The notes under the pieces: generated by a model
Databases searched by the model: none
What the model was told of the DNA's origin: nothing
What the model saw: only the letters and a program-made list of their open reading frames with translations
In this document: piece by piece, positions 51,576 to 60,386 of the stretch
Position numbering within the stretch: the stretch's first letter is position 1
How the letters are laid out: each line of letters begins with the position of its first letter
Program-made: the position numbers and the translations under genes
Assembly (NCBI GenBank): GCA_900754115.1
Contig: CAAEBM010000056.1
Location: 1 to 64,000, forward strand
Reading direction: 5' to 3'
Length of the DNA: 64,000 bases
From: Bacilli bacterium
GTDB lineage: Bacteria; Bacillota_I; Bacilli_A; RFN20; CAG-631

Positions 51576-52595
51576 ATGTCAAAATCAAAAAAGAAAAGTT
51601 TTTTAAGTGCAGGTTCAAGGTTCGCTGGTTTAATTAAAGCAATTATTATATTTGCTATTATTGCTGTTGTAGGAGCAATCATTTTTGCAATAGTTGGGAA
51701 AGATGCTACATTTATTTTTGGCTTTGCATTCATGACTGGTATTGTTAACGTTATTTTTTATTTTTTATTTAACTGGATAGCGGCTAGAGGTGGAAAACTT
51801 GGAAAAATTGCTTTTTTTATTGCTCTTGCGATAGAAGCGGTTTTTATTATTTTAGGAATTGCATCAATTGGAAATAAGGCAATTTTTTTCAGTTCAGCCA
51901 ATACTTTTTTAGGAAGAACAGGATATGTTGGAATGATTATTTGTGTTCCACTTTTACTAAATCTTTATGTTCTAGATTATAGTGATTTCACTTCATTTGA
52001 CTATCTTAATGGATATAATCGGCATTTTTATGGGTTATATGGTACTGTTGTAAGTGGTGTTGTTGCAATTGTTTTAGCAATTTTATTAAAAGACTTAAAT
52101 CTATTAAGTATCATTACATTATTAATTGCGATTGGTGTAAATGTAATTACTGTTCTTACATGGATAAAAATGGGTATTCCATTTTCAAAAATGGAAATAA
52201 CAACCGGTTCTTCATCTAGTTCATCTTCATCAAGATCATCTAGCAGTTATTCATCAAGTTCTAGTACAAATCAAGGTGGATATACAGATGTTTATTCTAG
52301 AATGGAGTCACTTTGCTATGATATGGCTGAAAATAAGAGTTTAAATTTTGGTGATGTTGATTTCCAAGTTAGTTTAGTAAATATTACTTCTAATACTATT
52401 AATTTTAGAGTTGATTATCGCACAGAATTAAGAGCTGAAAAAGAATCAGAATTATATGAATTTAATCGTTTTTTAGAACAAGCAATGAGAAATAAATTAA
52501 GTGAAGTATCTAGAAAAGCTAAAAATGAACTTAAGAATTTAAATGTTTCTACAAATTATTCTGTCAATGTTGAATCAGGAAGAAAACTAAATTAG
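51576..52595 (+). CDS. Uncharacterised polytopic membrane protein with Ser-rich linker, 339 aa
   Basis: Not recognised. About six membrane helices (residues 18-225), then a striking linker of about 25 residues that is almost all Ser (SSSSSSSSRSSSSYSSSSS), then a soluble domain of about 100 residues (MESLCYDMAENKSL...). The start at 51576 has AAGGAGGGG 7-8 nt upstream. The frame is open back to ATG 51519 and passes through the G8 tract, but that ATG has no ribosome binding site and would translate the promoter. It sits behind a putative phase-variable promoter. Confidence 0.65.
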   Translation: MSKSKKKSFLSAGSRFAGLIKAIIIFAIIAVVGAIIFAIVGKDATFIFGFAFMTGIVNVIFYFLFNWIAARGGKLGKIAFFIALAIEAVFIILGIASIGNKAIFFSSANTFLGRTGYVGMIICVPLLLNLYVLDYSDFTSFDYLNGYNRHFYGLYGTVVSGVVAIVLAILLKDLNLLSIITLLIAIGVNVITVLTWIKMGIPFSKMEITTGSSSSSSSSRSSSSYSSSSSTNQGGYTDVYSRMESLCYDMAENKSLNFGDVDFQVSLVNITSNTINFRVDYRTELRAEKESELYEFNRFLEQAMRNKLSEVSRKAKNELKNLNVSTNYSVNVESGRKLN

Positions 52596-52672
52596 GCATT
52601 TTAAATCATAAAAGGGCTATAAAGTGAAGTGTGCTCAAAAATTGGAAACTTTAAAAGAATTAACAAACCTAT

Positions 52673-52706
52673 AGGATTGAGATTTGTAATCACAAAACTC
52701 AGTCCT
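52673..52706 (+). terminator. Terminator after locus 1
   Basis: AGGATTGAG / CTCAGTCCT (one G-U pair) with an inner TTTGT / ACAAA stem, then TTTTT. It lies 78 nt past the stop. The remainder of the 416-nt gap to 53012 holds only the second poly-G promoter. Confidence 0.7.
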
Positions 52707-52947
52707 TTTTGTTTAATTTTAATTCTTTTAAAGTATTCTTTTTTTTTGACTATATTTTAAAACTAGGTTTTTATAGTTTTTTTATTGAAATTTAATAAAA
52801 ATAGTTATAAAAATTTTAGATTCTAAAATAGCTTCTATAGTAAAATTTAATTTTGAAGAGTTTAAATGAGGTTTCTCTACCAAAATTATTAAAACCCTAA
52901 TGAAAAAAGAATAAAATGCCTTGTTATTAATTACATTCACAAATTGC

Positions 52948-52977
52948 TTGACAAAAGTCGGGGGGGGGAATTATAGT
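52948..52977 (+). promoter_or_regulatory. Promoter with G9 tract in the spacer (locus 2)
   Basis: A perfect TTGACA (52948-52953), then AAAGTC plus nine G (52960-52968), AAT, and TATAGT (52972-52977). The spacer is 18 nt; one G fewer gives 17. Same architecture as locus 1, 1.4 kb away. Confidence 0.7.
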
Positions 52978-53011
52978 GATATTGAAATTATTTACAATGA
53001 GGGGATAATGT

Positions 53012-54187
53012 ATGGAAGAAAGTAAAAAAGAAATTTTAGCAAAATTGTATTGTATAAAAGCCGGTTTGAGTGCAATTTCTTTAGAAAAAGATAAATTGAA
53101 AAAAGAAGAAGACCAATGTATTCAAATCCATAAAGAAATTGATGAAAATCAAAATAAAAAGAATCAGACGATTCAACAATTAAAGATGGTATATCAAGAC
53201 ATAAAAAGTAACGAAAGAAACATTGCTGATTTAAATTTTCAAAAGAATAAATCAGCAAAAGTTAATATTGGCCTTGTAATAGGTGTTGGGTTCTGTTCTG
53301 GAATATTTTTTGGTCCAATTATCTGGATTGTGATAGTATTTATTCATGATTTGCTACAATCCATGAAAAATGGTAATAACCAATTTAGTAGTAATTTAAT
53401 GGGTAAAATTTGGATTCCGATGATTATTGTGGCAATTTTAACTTCTATTATTTATTATTTGGTGGATAAGCACAAAAAAAATACAGATAAAAATAAGCAA
53501 ATTCAAAATTATCAATCTCGCATTACGCCTTTGAAAAAAAGTCAAACAAAGATGCAAAACGATCTTTCTAATTTTGATGAGACAAATAATAGATTAAATC
53601 AATCCCATACACTTGCATTAAAAAAATATGATCAAGTTAAAAATACCACCATTGATGCAAGTAAAAATTTATATGAAGCTTTGATGTTTGAGTTTTCTTC
53701 AGTTTTAGATTCAAGAGACTGGGAAAATATCGACCTTATTATATTTTATTATGAAACAGGGAGAGCAGATACGCTGAAAGAGGCTTTACAACAAGTAGAT
53801 AAACAAAGACGTCACGAAGAGTTAATAGATGCAATTGAAGAAGCTTCAAATAAAATTTCAAATACAATTCAAATGAGTATGAAAGAATTACAATCTACGA
53901 TGATAACTTGTTATCAAGGATTATCCTTACAACTACAAAAACAACATAATCAATTAGTTCAGCAAATATCACAAGTTCAAACGAATTTAAATTCAATAGG
54001 AGAAAATATAGGAAAAGTTAATGAATCAATCCAACAATTAAATCAAAAAACTACTGAATATATTACATCAATTGCATCAAAAGATTATTTGCAACAAGCA
54101 TTACTTGAAAAAATAAGTGTCAATAGTTTATCTTTAGTAGAAGATGTTAATTATCTTTTATTTTATAAAAAACCAGCAGTTCTTTAA
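53012..54187 (+). CDS. Uncharacterised membrane protein with coiled coils, 391 aa
   Basis: Not recognised. Residues 1-85 are a charged coiled coil. Two membrane helices follow (about 88-112 and 130-150), then a second long helical/coiled-coil region. A conserved-looking segment DSRDWENIDLIIFYYETGRADTLKEAL sits near residue 235, and a Gln-rich coiled coil occupies about 285-360. The same DWENIDLIIxYxETGRADxxKEAL wording occurs in Firmicute proteins of unknown function. AGGGG is 8 nt before ATG 53012. It sits behind the second poly-G promoter and has its own terminator. Confidence 0.65.
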   Translation: MEESKKEILAKLYCIKAGLSAISLEKDKLKKEEDQCIQIHKEIDENQNKKNQTIQQLKMVYQDIKSNERNIADLNFQKNKSAKVNIGLVIGVGFCSGIFFGPIIWIVIVFIHDLLQSMKNGNNQFSSNLMGKIWIPMIIVAILTSIIYYLVDKHKKNTDKNKQIQNYQSRITPLKKSQTKMQNDLSNFDETNNRLNQSHTLALKKYDQVKNTTIDASKNLYEALMFEFSSVLDSRDWENIDLIIFYYETGRADTLKEALQQVDKQRRHEELIDAIEEASNKISNTIQMSMKELQSTMITCYQGLSLQLQKQHNQLVQQISQVQTNLNSIGENIGKVNESIQQLNQKTTEYITSIASKDYLQQALLEKISVNSLSLVEDVNYLLFYKKPAVL

Positions 54188-54188
54188 A

Positions 54189-54227
54189 AAAAAGCAGAAA
54201 TTGAATTGAATTCAAAATCTGCTTTTT
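54189..54227 (+). terminator. Bidirectional terminator
   Basis: AAAAAGCAGA / TCTGCTTTTT with an inner TTGAATT / AATTCAA pairing, between convergent genes ending at 54187 (+) and 54241 (-). Confidence 0.8.
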
Positions 54228-54240
54228 AATGAAATTTGCA

Positions 54241-55608
54241 TTATTTTTGTCTTTTTGTCATTTTAAATTGAATCGAGTTTAATTTAGGATAAAATGGTTT
54301 TGATTGGATTGGTTCATCAATTGTTTCTTTTTTTGGAATATCAACAAATAATTTAGAAGTTGAATAATCTTTTAATAAAGTAGAAGAATCAACTTTGCTC
54401 ACACTAGGCAATTCATAAGAACGAGTCAAATATAAAGACAATTTTGCACAGGCAGGACCCATGAGTTCATATAAAATGGAAGAAGAAAGAATAATAGTGG
54501 TTAGCATATTTCCTAAAGTGGAAGGTAAAAGTCGAGCGCCTAAACTAGCGAGTCCAATAGCGACTCCCGCTTGTGGAATCAAAGCAAGACCTAAATATTT
54601 TTTATTATTAGAAGTTGAATGGGTGATGATACTGCCTAGGGTTGCTCCAATATATTTGCCAACAATGCGAACGATAAAGTAAACAACACCAATGATTCCT
54701 AACGTCGATAAAGTAGAAAGGTTGAGATTCATTCCAGATAATACAAAGAAACATAATAAAATCGGTGGAGAGAATCGACTTAGACTTTCAAATAAGTGAT
54801 GATCGTGACTTAAATTAATATAAATAGTTCCCATCATCATACAACCTAATAAAGGAGAAATGTCAAAAATTGAACAAACACCACTTAATAATAAAATCAT
54901 GGAAATAGCGATGATAAGTTGACTATCTGAACTGCGTTTCTTTTTGAAAAGTAAAAAGATGAAAAGTCCGAAAAGTAAACCGATAGCGATGATTGCAAGA
55001 TTTTGCAAAATGGGTTTTAATAGCAACATGATACTGAATTTTGCTTTTGATTCTACAGCATTCGCTACAGCAACGGCAATAGAAAACAAAACTAAAGAGA
55101 CGACGTCATCTAAAGCAACAATTTGTAAAACTGAATCGACAAAGTCCCCTTTCGCTTTGGTTTGACGAATGGTCATTAAAGTGGAGGCGGGAGCAGTAGC
55201 AGAAGCAATTGCTGCTAAAATTAAACTAAACGATAAAGATAAATGAAAAAGAAAATACATGACAATAAAGATGAAAATTGATGCCATTACGGATTCAAAA
55301 AGAGTAATGACTACAATTTTTTTGCCACTTTTTTTCAAGTTAGACAACATAAAATATTCTCCAACATTAAAAGCAATAAAAGCTAAAGCGATATCTGTTA
55401 CGAAATCCATATTGGAGATGACATCACTTGGAACTAATTTTAAGCAATAAGGACCAATTAAAATTCCTGAAAGAATATAACCTGTGACATTAGGTAATTT
55501 TAATTTTTTTGTAATTCGACTAAATAAAAATCCTGCAATTAAAATGATAGCTAAACAAATTAATATTTTTGCAGAATGAGTCATGTTTTGAAAAACGTTA
55601 TCAAGCAT
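54241..55608 (-). CDS. CPA2-type cation:proton antiporter, 455 aa
   Basis: Twelve to thirteen membrane helices. VTGYILSGILIGPYCLKLVP opens the exchanger domain, ASATAPASTLM matches the discontinuous helix with the T-A-P signature, and QIVALDDVVSLVLF carries the Asp-Asp pair of electrogenic exchangers. There is no RCK/TrkA domain; a short cytosolic tail ends the protein. The ion is probably Na+ or K+. AAGGAGGA precedes ATG 55608. It is divergent from a LysR regulator, the likely controller. Confidence 0.88.
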   Translation of the reverse strand: MLDNVFQNMTHSAKILICLAIILIAGFLFSRITKKLKLPNVTGYILSGILIGPYCLKLVPSDVISNMDFVTDIALAFIAFNVGEYFMLSNLKKSGKKIVVITLFESVMASIFIFIVMYFLFHLSLSFSLILAAIASATAPASTLMTIRQTKAKGDFVDSVLQIVALDDVVSLVLFSIAVAVANAVESKAKFSIMLLLKPILQNLAIIAIGLLFGLFIFLLFKKKRSSDSQLIIAISMILLLSGVCSIFDISPLLGCMMMGTIYINLSHDHHLFESLSRFSPPILLCFFVLSGMNLNLSTLSTLGIIGVVYFIVRIVGKYIGATLGSIITHSTSNNKKYLGLALIPQAGVAIGLASLGARLLPSTLGNMLTTIILSSSILYELMGPACAKLSLYLTRSYELPSVSKVDSSTLLKDYSTSKLFVDIPKKETIDEPIQSKPFYPKLNSIQFKMTKRQK

Positions 55609-55684
55609 GAGTTTTTCCTCCTTTCTTTACAACCTATAGTATTCATTTCTTCTTGATTATAACGCTTCTTTTTGATAAAATCTA

Positions 55685-55702
55685 ATTATAGTTTTTTATA
55701 AT
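55685..55702. promoter_or_regulatory. Dyad in the antiporter/LysR intergenic region
   Basis: ATTATA-N6-TATAAT, containing a T-N11-A core as used by LysR-type regulators. Its right half doubles as a -10 for the LysR gene (TTGATA at 55672, 19-nt spacing). Confidence 0.4.
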
Positions 55703-55734
55703 ATTATAAATTTTTTTTATAGGAGGAGAAATGG

Positions 55735-56613
55735 ATGATTGATGAAAAGTTAAAAACTTTAATCACGTTGGCGCAAATTAAAAATTATACCAAAGCGGCA
55801 AAAATTTTAAATATTACCCAACCCGCTGTAACGCAACATATTCAAAATTTAGAAAAAGAATATAATATTAAAATTTTTGAAAAGGATAAAAAAGAATTAC
55901 TTCCCACTTATCAAGGAAGCATTTTAATTAAAAATGCACAAAAAATAATGCAATTACATGAAAATTTATTATTGGAATTAAAAGAATCACATACCCATCA
56001 AAAAAATATTTCAATTGGAATAACGATGACGGCAACGGATTATTTAATTGAAGATATCTTAGAAATTTGTAATCGTCAATATCCAAATTGTGCCATTAAT
56101 TTTCATACAGATGTTTTAACTAATATTTATAATCGGTTAAAGATGTATGAGTTTGATTTTGCGATTGTTGATGGGACCTTAAGTAGTAAAAAAATTGAAT
56201 CTGATTTACTTTATGATGATCATTTTTGTTTGATTACTTCGATGGATCATCCGTTTGCTTCTTTAAAAGGAGTTAGTTTAGAAATGATTCGGCAAGAAAA
56301 GTTAATTCTTAGACATAAAAAGTCTAATACAAGAGAATTAATTGAAGATTATTTAACGACGCATTATGATACAATTCACAATTACAATGTCATTTTAGAA
56401 TTAGAAAATGTCGCTTTAATCAAAGAATTAGTGGCAAAAAACTATGGAATCAGTATCATGCCTTATAGTGTTTGTAAAACCGATATTGAGAATCAAAAAT
56501 TAAAAGAACTAAAAATTTCAGATATGCACCTTGGAAGAGGAATTTATCTTATTTATTTAAAAAAGAATGCCAATGACCCACTTATTGAAGCGATTAAAGC
56601 GTTGAAAAAATAA
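55735..56613 (+). CDS. LysR-family transcriptional regulator, 292 aa
   Basis: The N-terminal winged HTH (TLITLAQIKNYTKAAKILNITQPAVTQHIQNLEKEYNIKIFEKDKKELLPTYQG, residues 7-62) is followed by a periplasmic-binding-protein-like effector domain (about 85-290). The length is typical. AGGAGGAG lies 7 nt before ATG 55735; the upstream ATG at 55731 is out of frame. It is transcribed away from the antiporter across a 126-nt gap containing a dyad, the usual arrangement for LysR autoregulation and target control. The inducer is unknown. Confidence 0.92.
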   Translation: MIDEKLKTLITLAQIKNYTKAAKILNITQPAVTQHIQNLEKEYNIKIFEKDKKELLPTYQGSILIKNAQKIMQLHENLLLELKESHTHQKNISIGITMTATDYLIEDILEICNRQYPNCAINFHTDVLTNIYNRLKMYEFDFAIVDGTLSSKKIESDLLYDDHFCLITSMDHPFASLKGVSLEMIRQEKLILRHKKSNTRELIEDYLTTHYDTIHNYNVILELENVALIKELVAKNYGISIMPYSVCKTDIENQKLKELKISDMHLGRGIYLIYLKKNANDPLIEAIKALKK

Positions 56614-56625
56614 ATTACTACTATT

Positions 56626-56653
56626 TTGTTTTTTATAAAGATAGTGCTATAAT
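56626..56653 (+). promoter_or_regulatory. Promoter of the 325-aa membrane protein gene
   Basis: TTGTTT (56626-56631), 16-nt spacer, TATAAT (56648-56653) with TG ahead (extended -10). The leader to ATG 56776 is about 115 nt, A-rich, with no clear structure. Confidence 0.6.
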
Positions 56654-56775
56654 AAAAATAAAGATAAAAAAATAAAAATAAAGAGTAGTGATAAATAGTA
56701 AAAAAATAAAAACAGTAACCTTATCAATTTTTATTCCTATGTTTCCATTATAATTTTAAATAAGGAGCTAAAAAA

Positions 56776-57753
56776 ATGAATCTTTCTTTCAAAAACGAAA
56801 ACAAGACAATATTTCGTCATGCCATTGTTTTTATCGCAACATTTTTAATTTTATCATTGTTTTTATTGATACCAATTTTTGAAAATAATAGTCAAGAAGT
56901 TAGTTTGTTTCAATTGATGTTATCCAATATTTTTCATTTATCATCAACTTCTATTCTCAAATGGTTGTTTTATGCCTTTATTCCTTTAAGTTTGTATCTT
57001 GTCAGCTTGATTTATTTTATTGCAACAATTATTTTATTCATTCAAAAAAATGGAAAGATAAATGGTTCTCAATATTTATTTTTTCAAATCATCTATCTTA
57101 TTTTATTAGCAGATAGTATCGTTATTGGCGCATTTTATTATTTTTCTGCAAGACAAATCGTTTTATATGTCATTGGATTGCTGCTATTACTCTCAAGTTT
57201 GATATGTAATTATCTTTTTTTGAAAAAAGAATGGCCTATAGTTGATATAAAGAAAGAAAAGTCTCAAAAAATGGTGCAAAAAAACAAGACTTTTCTTGTT
57301 CATGCTATCCTATCTTTTTTGTTTTGCATCGCGTTGATCGTATTTTTAGCAATCAAAAATATTGATTATCAAGGAGGAGATGGCATTTATAGTTGGCTAT
57401 TAATAGTTTTGGAGTCTATGTCACCTTATTTTTTATTTGATTCTTTTTATCCTCAAGTTCAATCTTTACTTTTATTTGTAACGTTTATCATCGTTCTTTG
57501 TTATGCCATCCAGTTACTTCTTTGGTGTTTTAAACAAAAGCCATCAATTTCCTTATCTACACTTTTATTTTATGAAATTAATTTTATTCTCTGTTCAAGT
57601 TTATTTTTAATTTTTGATCTTGATATTTCTGCACAATATCGAATTGTTTTTCATTTATCACTTTATTTGGTATTGCCAGGATTATGTTTTGGATTGTATC
57701 ATTTTATTTATACATTGGTACAAGCAAAAAAAGTGGTTGGAAGTGAAAAATAA
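56776..57753 (+). CDS. Uncharacterised polytopic membrane protein, 325 aa
   Basis: Not recognised. About nine hydrophobic helices distributed over the whole length (for example residues 14-34, 60-85, 100-122, 127-148, 175-195, 205-225, 232-252, 262-280, 290-313), with only short loops and one charged loop around residues 155-172. AAGGAG is 7-8 nt before ATG 56776. Its terminator region gives way directly to the thrS promoter. Confidence 0.6.
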   Translation: MNLSFKNENKTIFRHAIVFIATFLILSLFLLIPIFENNSQEVSLFQLMLSNIFHLSSTSILKWLFYAFIPLSLYLVSLIYFIATIILFIQKNGKINGSQYLFFQIIYLILLADSIVIGAFYYFSARQIVLYVIGLLLLLSSLICNYLFLKKEWPIVDIKKEKSQKMVQKNKTFLVHAILSFLFCIALIVFLAIKNIDYQGGDGIYSWLLIVLESMSPYFLFDSFYPQVQSLLLFVTFIIVLCYAIQLLLWCFKQKPSISLSTLLFYEINFILCSSLFLIFDLDISAQYRIVFHLSLYLVLPGLCFGLYHFIYTLVQAKKVVGSEK

Positions 57754-57754
57754 T

Positions 57755-57783
57755 TTGCTATTTTAAAAAAAGATGATTATAAT
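57755..57783 (+). promoter_or_regulatory. Promoter of the thrS T-box leader
   Basis: TTGCTA (57755-57760), 17-nt spacer, TATAAT (57778-57783), starting two bases after the stop of the upstream gene. Confidence 0.7.
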
Positions 57784-58007
57784 ATCAGTGTAGCGATGAC
57801 TGAAGACAATGTCTTTTGGTACTTTGTTTATAGAGAGAAAATCAATGGTGCAAGATTTTTAACAAAACCAAAAGAATACTCCTTCACAGCTCTATTAATC
57901 TTAGCGTATCTTCTGCGTTAAAGAAGAAAGAGAGCATACAGCAATGTATGAATGCAGGTGGTACCGCGTAATTTACGTCCTTAGCGAAAGTTAAAGGGCG
58001 TTTTTTT
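57784..58007 (+). ncRNA. T-box riboswitch controlling thrS
   Basis: The T-box core AGGTGGTACCGCG is at 57956-57968, followed by an intrinsic terminator ACGTCCTT / AAGGGCGT (57975-58001) with T7. Stem I spans roughly 57825-57900, and ACT at 57878-57880 is a possible Thr specifier codon. Uncharged tRNA-Thr would pair with the UGGU of the T-box to favour the antiterminator. The specifier assignment is tentative; the core and terminator are clear. Confidence 0.92.
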
Positions 58008-58027
58008 AATTTAAAGGAGTGAAAAAA

Positions 58028-59764
58028 ATGGTAAATATTAAAGAAGATGAACGTTTAAACATACTCAATCATAGTTGTGCTCATTTGCTTGCTCAAGCCG
58101 TTAAACATTTATATCCACAAGCAAAATTTTGGGTAGGTCCAGTGATTGAAGATGGATTTTATTATGATATAGATTTGCAAGATCAAGTCATTAAAGAAGA
58201 AGATTTAGCGACCATTGAAAAAGAAATGAAAAAAATTGCTAAAGATGGAAAACGAATTGTAAAAGAAATACTTAGCAAAGAACAAGCATTAGCCCTTTTT
58301 CATGATGATCCTTATAAAATTGATTTAATTGAACATTTTGCTGCTGATGAACAAATTACAGCCTATCGTCAAGGTGATTTTATTGATTTGTGCCGTGGTC
58401 CTCATGTAGAAAGTGTGAAATTATTAAAACATTTTAAATTATTAAAAGTGAGTGGTGCTTACTATAAAGGTGATAGCAATAATAAAATGTTACAACGCAT
58501 TTATGGCATTTGCTTTGAAAATGAACAAGATTTACAAGATTACTTGAATTTTTTAGAAGAAGCCAAAAAAAGAGACCATCGAAAATTAGGGAAAGAATTA
58601 GATTTGTTTATGCTCAGTGAATATGGACCAGGATTTCCTTTTTGGTTGCCCGATGGTATGATTTTACGCAAACAATTGGAAAACTTCTGGATAGAAGAGC
58701 ATTTAAAAGAAGGATATCAATTGATTCAAACTCCTATTATGTTAAATAAAAAACTCTGGGAAATATCAGGACATTGGGACAATTATCGTGAAAATATGTA
58801 TACCTCTGAAATCGATAAATATGAATTTGCTATTAAACCAATGAATTGTCCAGGTAGTTTACTTGTTTATAAAAATGCCATTCATTCTTATAAAGATTTC
58901 CCATTAAAACTCGGAGAATTAGGTTTGGTTCATCGTCACGAAGCAAGTGGAGCTTTAAATGGTTTATTTCGTGTTCGCACCTTTACACAAGATGATGCTC
59001 ATTTATTTATGAGTGAAAAAATGATTCAAAAAGAAGTTAAAAAATTGATTGAATTTTATGACCGCATTTATTCTGTATTTGGACTTTCTTATAACATTGA
59101 ATTATCCACTCGTCCTTTAAATAAGTATATTGGTAAAATTTCAACTTGGAATCGAGCTGAAAAGGCTTTAGCTAAAGCTTGCGAAGCGGCTAATAAACCC
59201 TATAAAGTGAATCCTGGAGATGGTGCTTTTTATGGACCAAAATTAGATTTTAAATTAAAAGATTCTTTAGGACGAATTTGGCAATGCGGAACGATTCAAT
59301 TAGATATGAATTTACCAGAACGTTTTGATATTACCTATGTGGAAAAAGATGGTTCTAAAAAAAGACCAATTATGTTACATCGTGCACTTTTAGGTTCAAT
59401 TGAACGGTTTATTGGCATTATTATAGAACATTATGCGGGGGCTTTCCCACTATGGCTTGCTCCAAAACAAGTGGTCGTTTTACCTGTAAACAATGAGTAT
59501 CATCGCGATTATGCCAATAAAGTCGTGCAATTTTTGAAAAAACATGGCATTCGTGCTCATGTTGATGACCGTGATGAAAAACTTGGATATCGCATTCGCG
59601 AAGCCAATTTAAAAAAGATTACCTATCAAGTTGTTGTTGGTGATGAAGAAAAAAATAATAAAACTTTAAAAGTTCGCCATTATGGAAGTCAACAACAAAC
59701 CGTTTTCACTACAAAAGAATTTTTGAAAAAATTGCAAGTTGAAATTGCATCTAAGGCTCAATAA
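58028..59764 (+). CDS. thrS: Threonyl-tRNA synthetase lacking the TGS domain
   Basis: 578 aa. It begins just before the editing domain: NHSCAHLLAQAVK (HxxxH, about residues 14-18) and IDLCRGPHV (Cys/His of the editing site). The class II core follows (motif 2 RHEASGALNGLFRVRTFTQDDAH; zinc ligands CPG, H and a later His), then the anticodon-binding domain (ALWLAPKQVVVLPV-like: PLWLAPKQVVVLPVN). The usual N-terminal TGS domain of about 60 residues is absent. AAAGGAG is 8 nt from ATG 58028; GTG 58019 sits on it. No coding space for TGS exists upstream because the T-box terminator is there. Confidence 0.96.
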   Translation: MVNIKEDERLNILNHSCAHLLAQAVKHLYPQAKFWVGPVIEDGFYYDIDLQDQVIKEEDLATIEKEMKKIAKDGKRIVKEILSKEQALALFHDDPYKIDLIEHFAADEQITAYRQGDFIDLCRGPHVESVKLLKHFKLLKVSGAYYKGDSNNKMLQRIYGICFENEQDLQDYLNFLEEAKKRDHRKLGKELDLFMLSEYGPGFPFWLPDGMILRKQLENFWIEEHLKEGYQLIQTPIMLNKKLWEISGHWDNYRENMYTSEIDKYEFAIKPMNCPGSLLVYKNAIHSYKDFPLKLGELGLVHRHEASGALNGLFRVRTFTQDDAHLFMSEKMIQKEVKKLIEFYDRIYSVFGLSYNIELSTRPLNKYIGKISTWNRAEKALAKACEAANKPYKVNPGDGAFYGPKLDFKLKDSLGRIWQCGTIQLDMNLPERFDITYVEKDGSKKRPIMLHRALLGSIERFIGIIIEHYAGAFPLWLAPKQVVVLPVNNEYHRDYANKVVQFLKKHGIRAHVDDRDEKLGYRIREANLKKITYQVVVGDEEKNNKTLKVRHYGSQQQTVFTTKEFLKKLQVEIASKAQ

Positions 59765-59765
59765 A

Positions 59766-60371
59766 ATGCGAGGAAGGAATAAACCTTGGGCTGATGCCTA
59801 CATTCAAAACCATTCTTCTTTCTTTTTTGAAGCCACAAAATTGCCAAAAAATCAAGAAGTTTATTTAGAAATTGGCATGGGAAAAGGAGATTTTATTTTA
59901 CAATCCAGTCAATATTATCCTAATGTTTATCATATTGGTGTAGAAATCAATAAATCGGTTTTTGCCATGGCATTAAAAAAAATTGTAGAAAGCGAGACAA
60001 AAAATGTTGCTGTTTTACAAATTCCTGCCAGTCAATTATTAGACTTTATTAAAACTGGCTCCATTGATAAAATCTTTTTAAATTTCAGTGACCCATGGCC
60101 TAAAAAAAGATATCATAAACGTCGATTGGTACATCCTAATCATTTAACCATATTTGAACAATGTTTAAAAAAATCAGGACAAATTGTCTTAAAAACGGAT
60201 AATCAAGAATTATATTTTTATGCTCTTGAAATGTTTCAACAACGAAATTATCAACTTTTAGAAGTGAATCCAAATTATCAACTTTGTGAAGGTGATTTTA
60301 TGAGTGAATATGAAAAACGTTTTCGCTCATTGAATCAGCCAATTTATCGCATTGTAGCTAAAATTAATTAA
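59766..60371 (+). CDS. trmB: tRNA (guanine-N7-)-methyltransferase
   Basis: Methylates G46 in the variable loop of tRNA. VYLEIGMGKGDF (SAM site), YHIGVEINKSV, FLNFSDPWPKKRYHKRRL (the DPWPKKRHxKRRL signature) and LKTDNQELY are all present. 201 aa. It starts one base after the thrS stop; AAGG in the thrS tail is the likely ribosome binding site. Part of a thrS-trmB-peptidase-ytpR run. Confidence 0.95.
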   Translation: MRGRNKPWADAYIQNHSSFFFEATKLPKNQEVYLEIGMGKGDFILQSSQYYPNVYHIGVEINKSVFAMALKKIVESETKNVAVLQIPASQLLDFIKTGSIDKIFLNFSDPWPKKRYHKRRLVHPNHLTIFEQCLKKSGQIVLKTDNQELYFYALEMFQQRNYQLLEVNPNYQLCEGDFMSEYEKRFRSLNQPIYRIVAKIN

Positions 60372-60386
60372 AAGGAGGAATCAAAA

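Noticed and set aside
52201..52262. Ser-codon run as a slippage site
   Set aside because: Codons are mixed (TCA/TCT/AGT/AGC/AGA), not a pure short tandem repeat, so slippage is not favoured.
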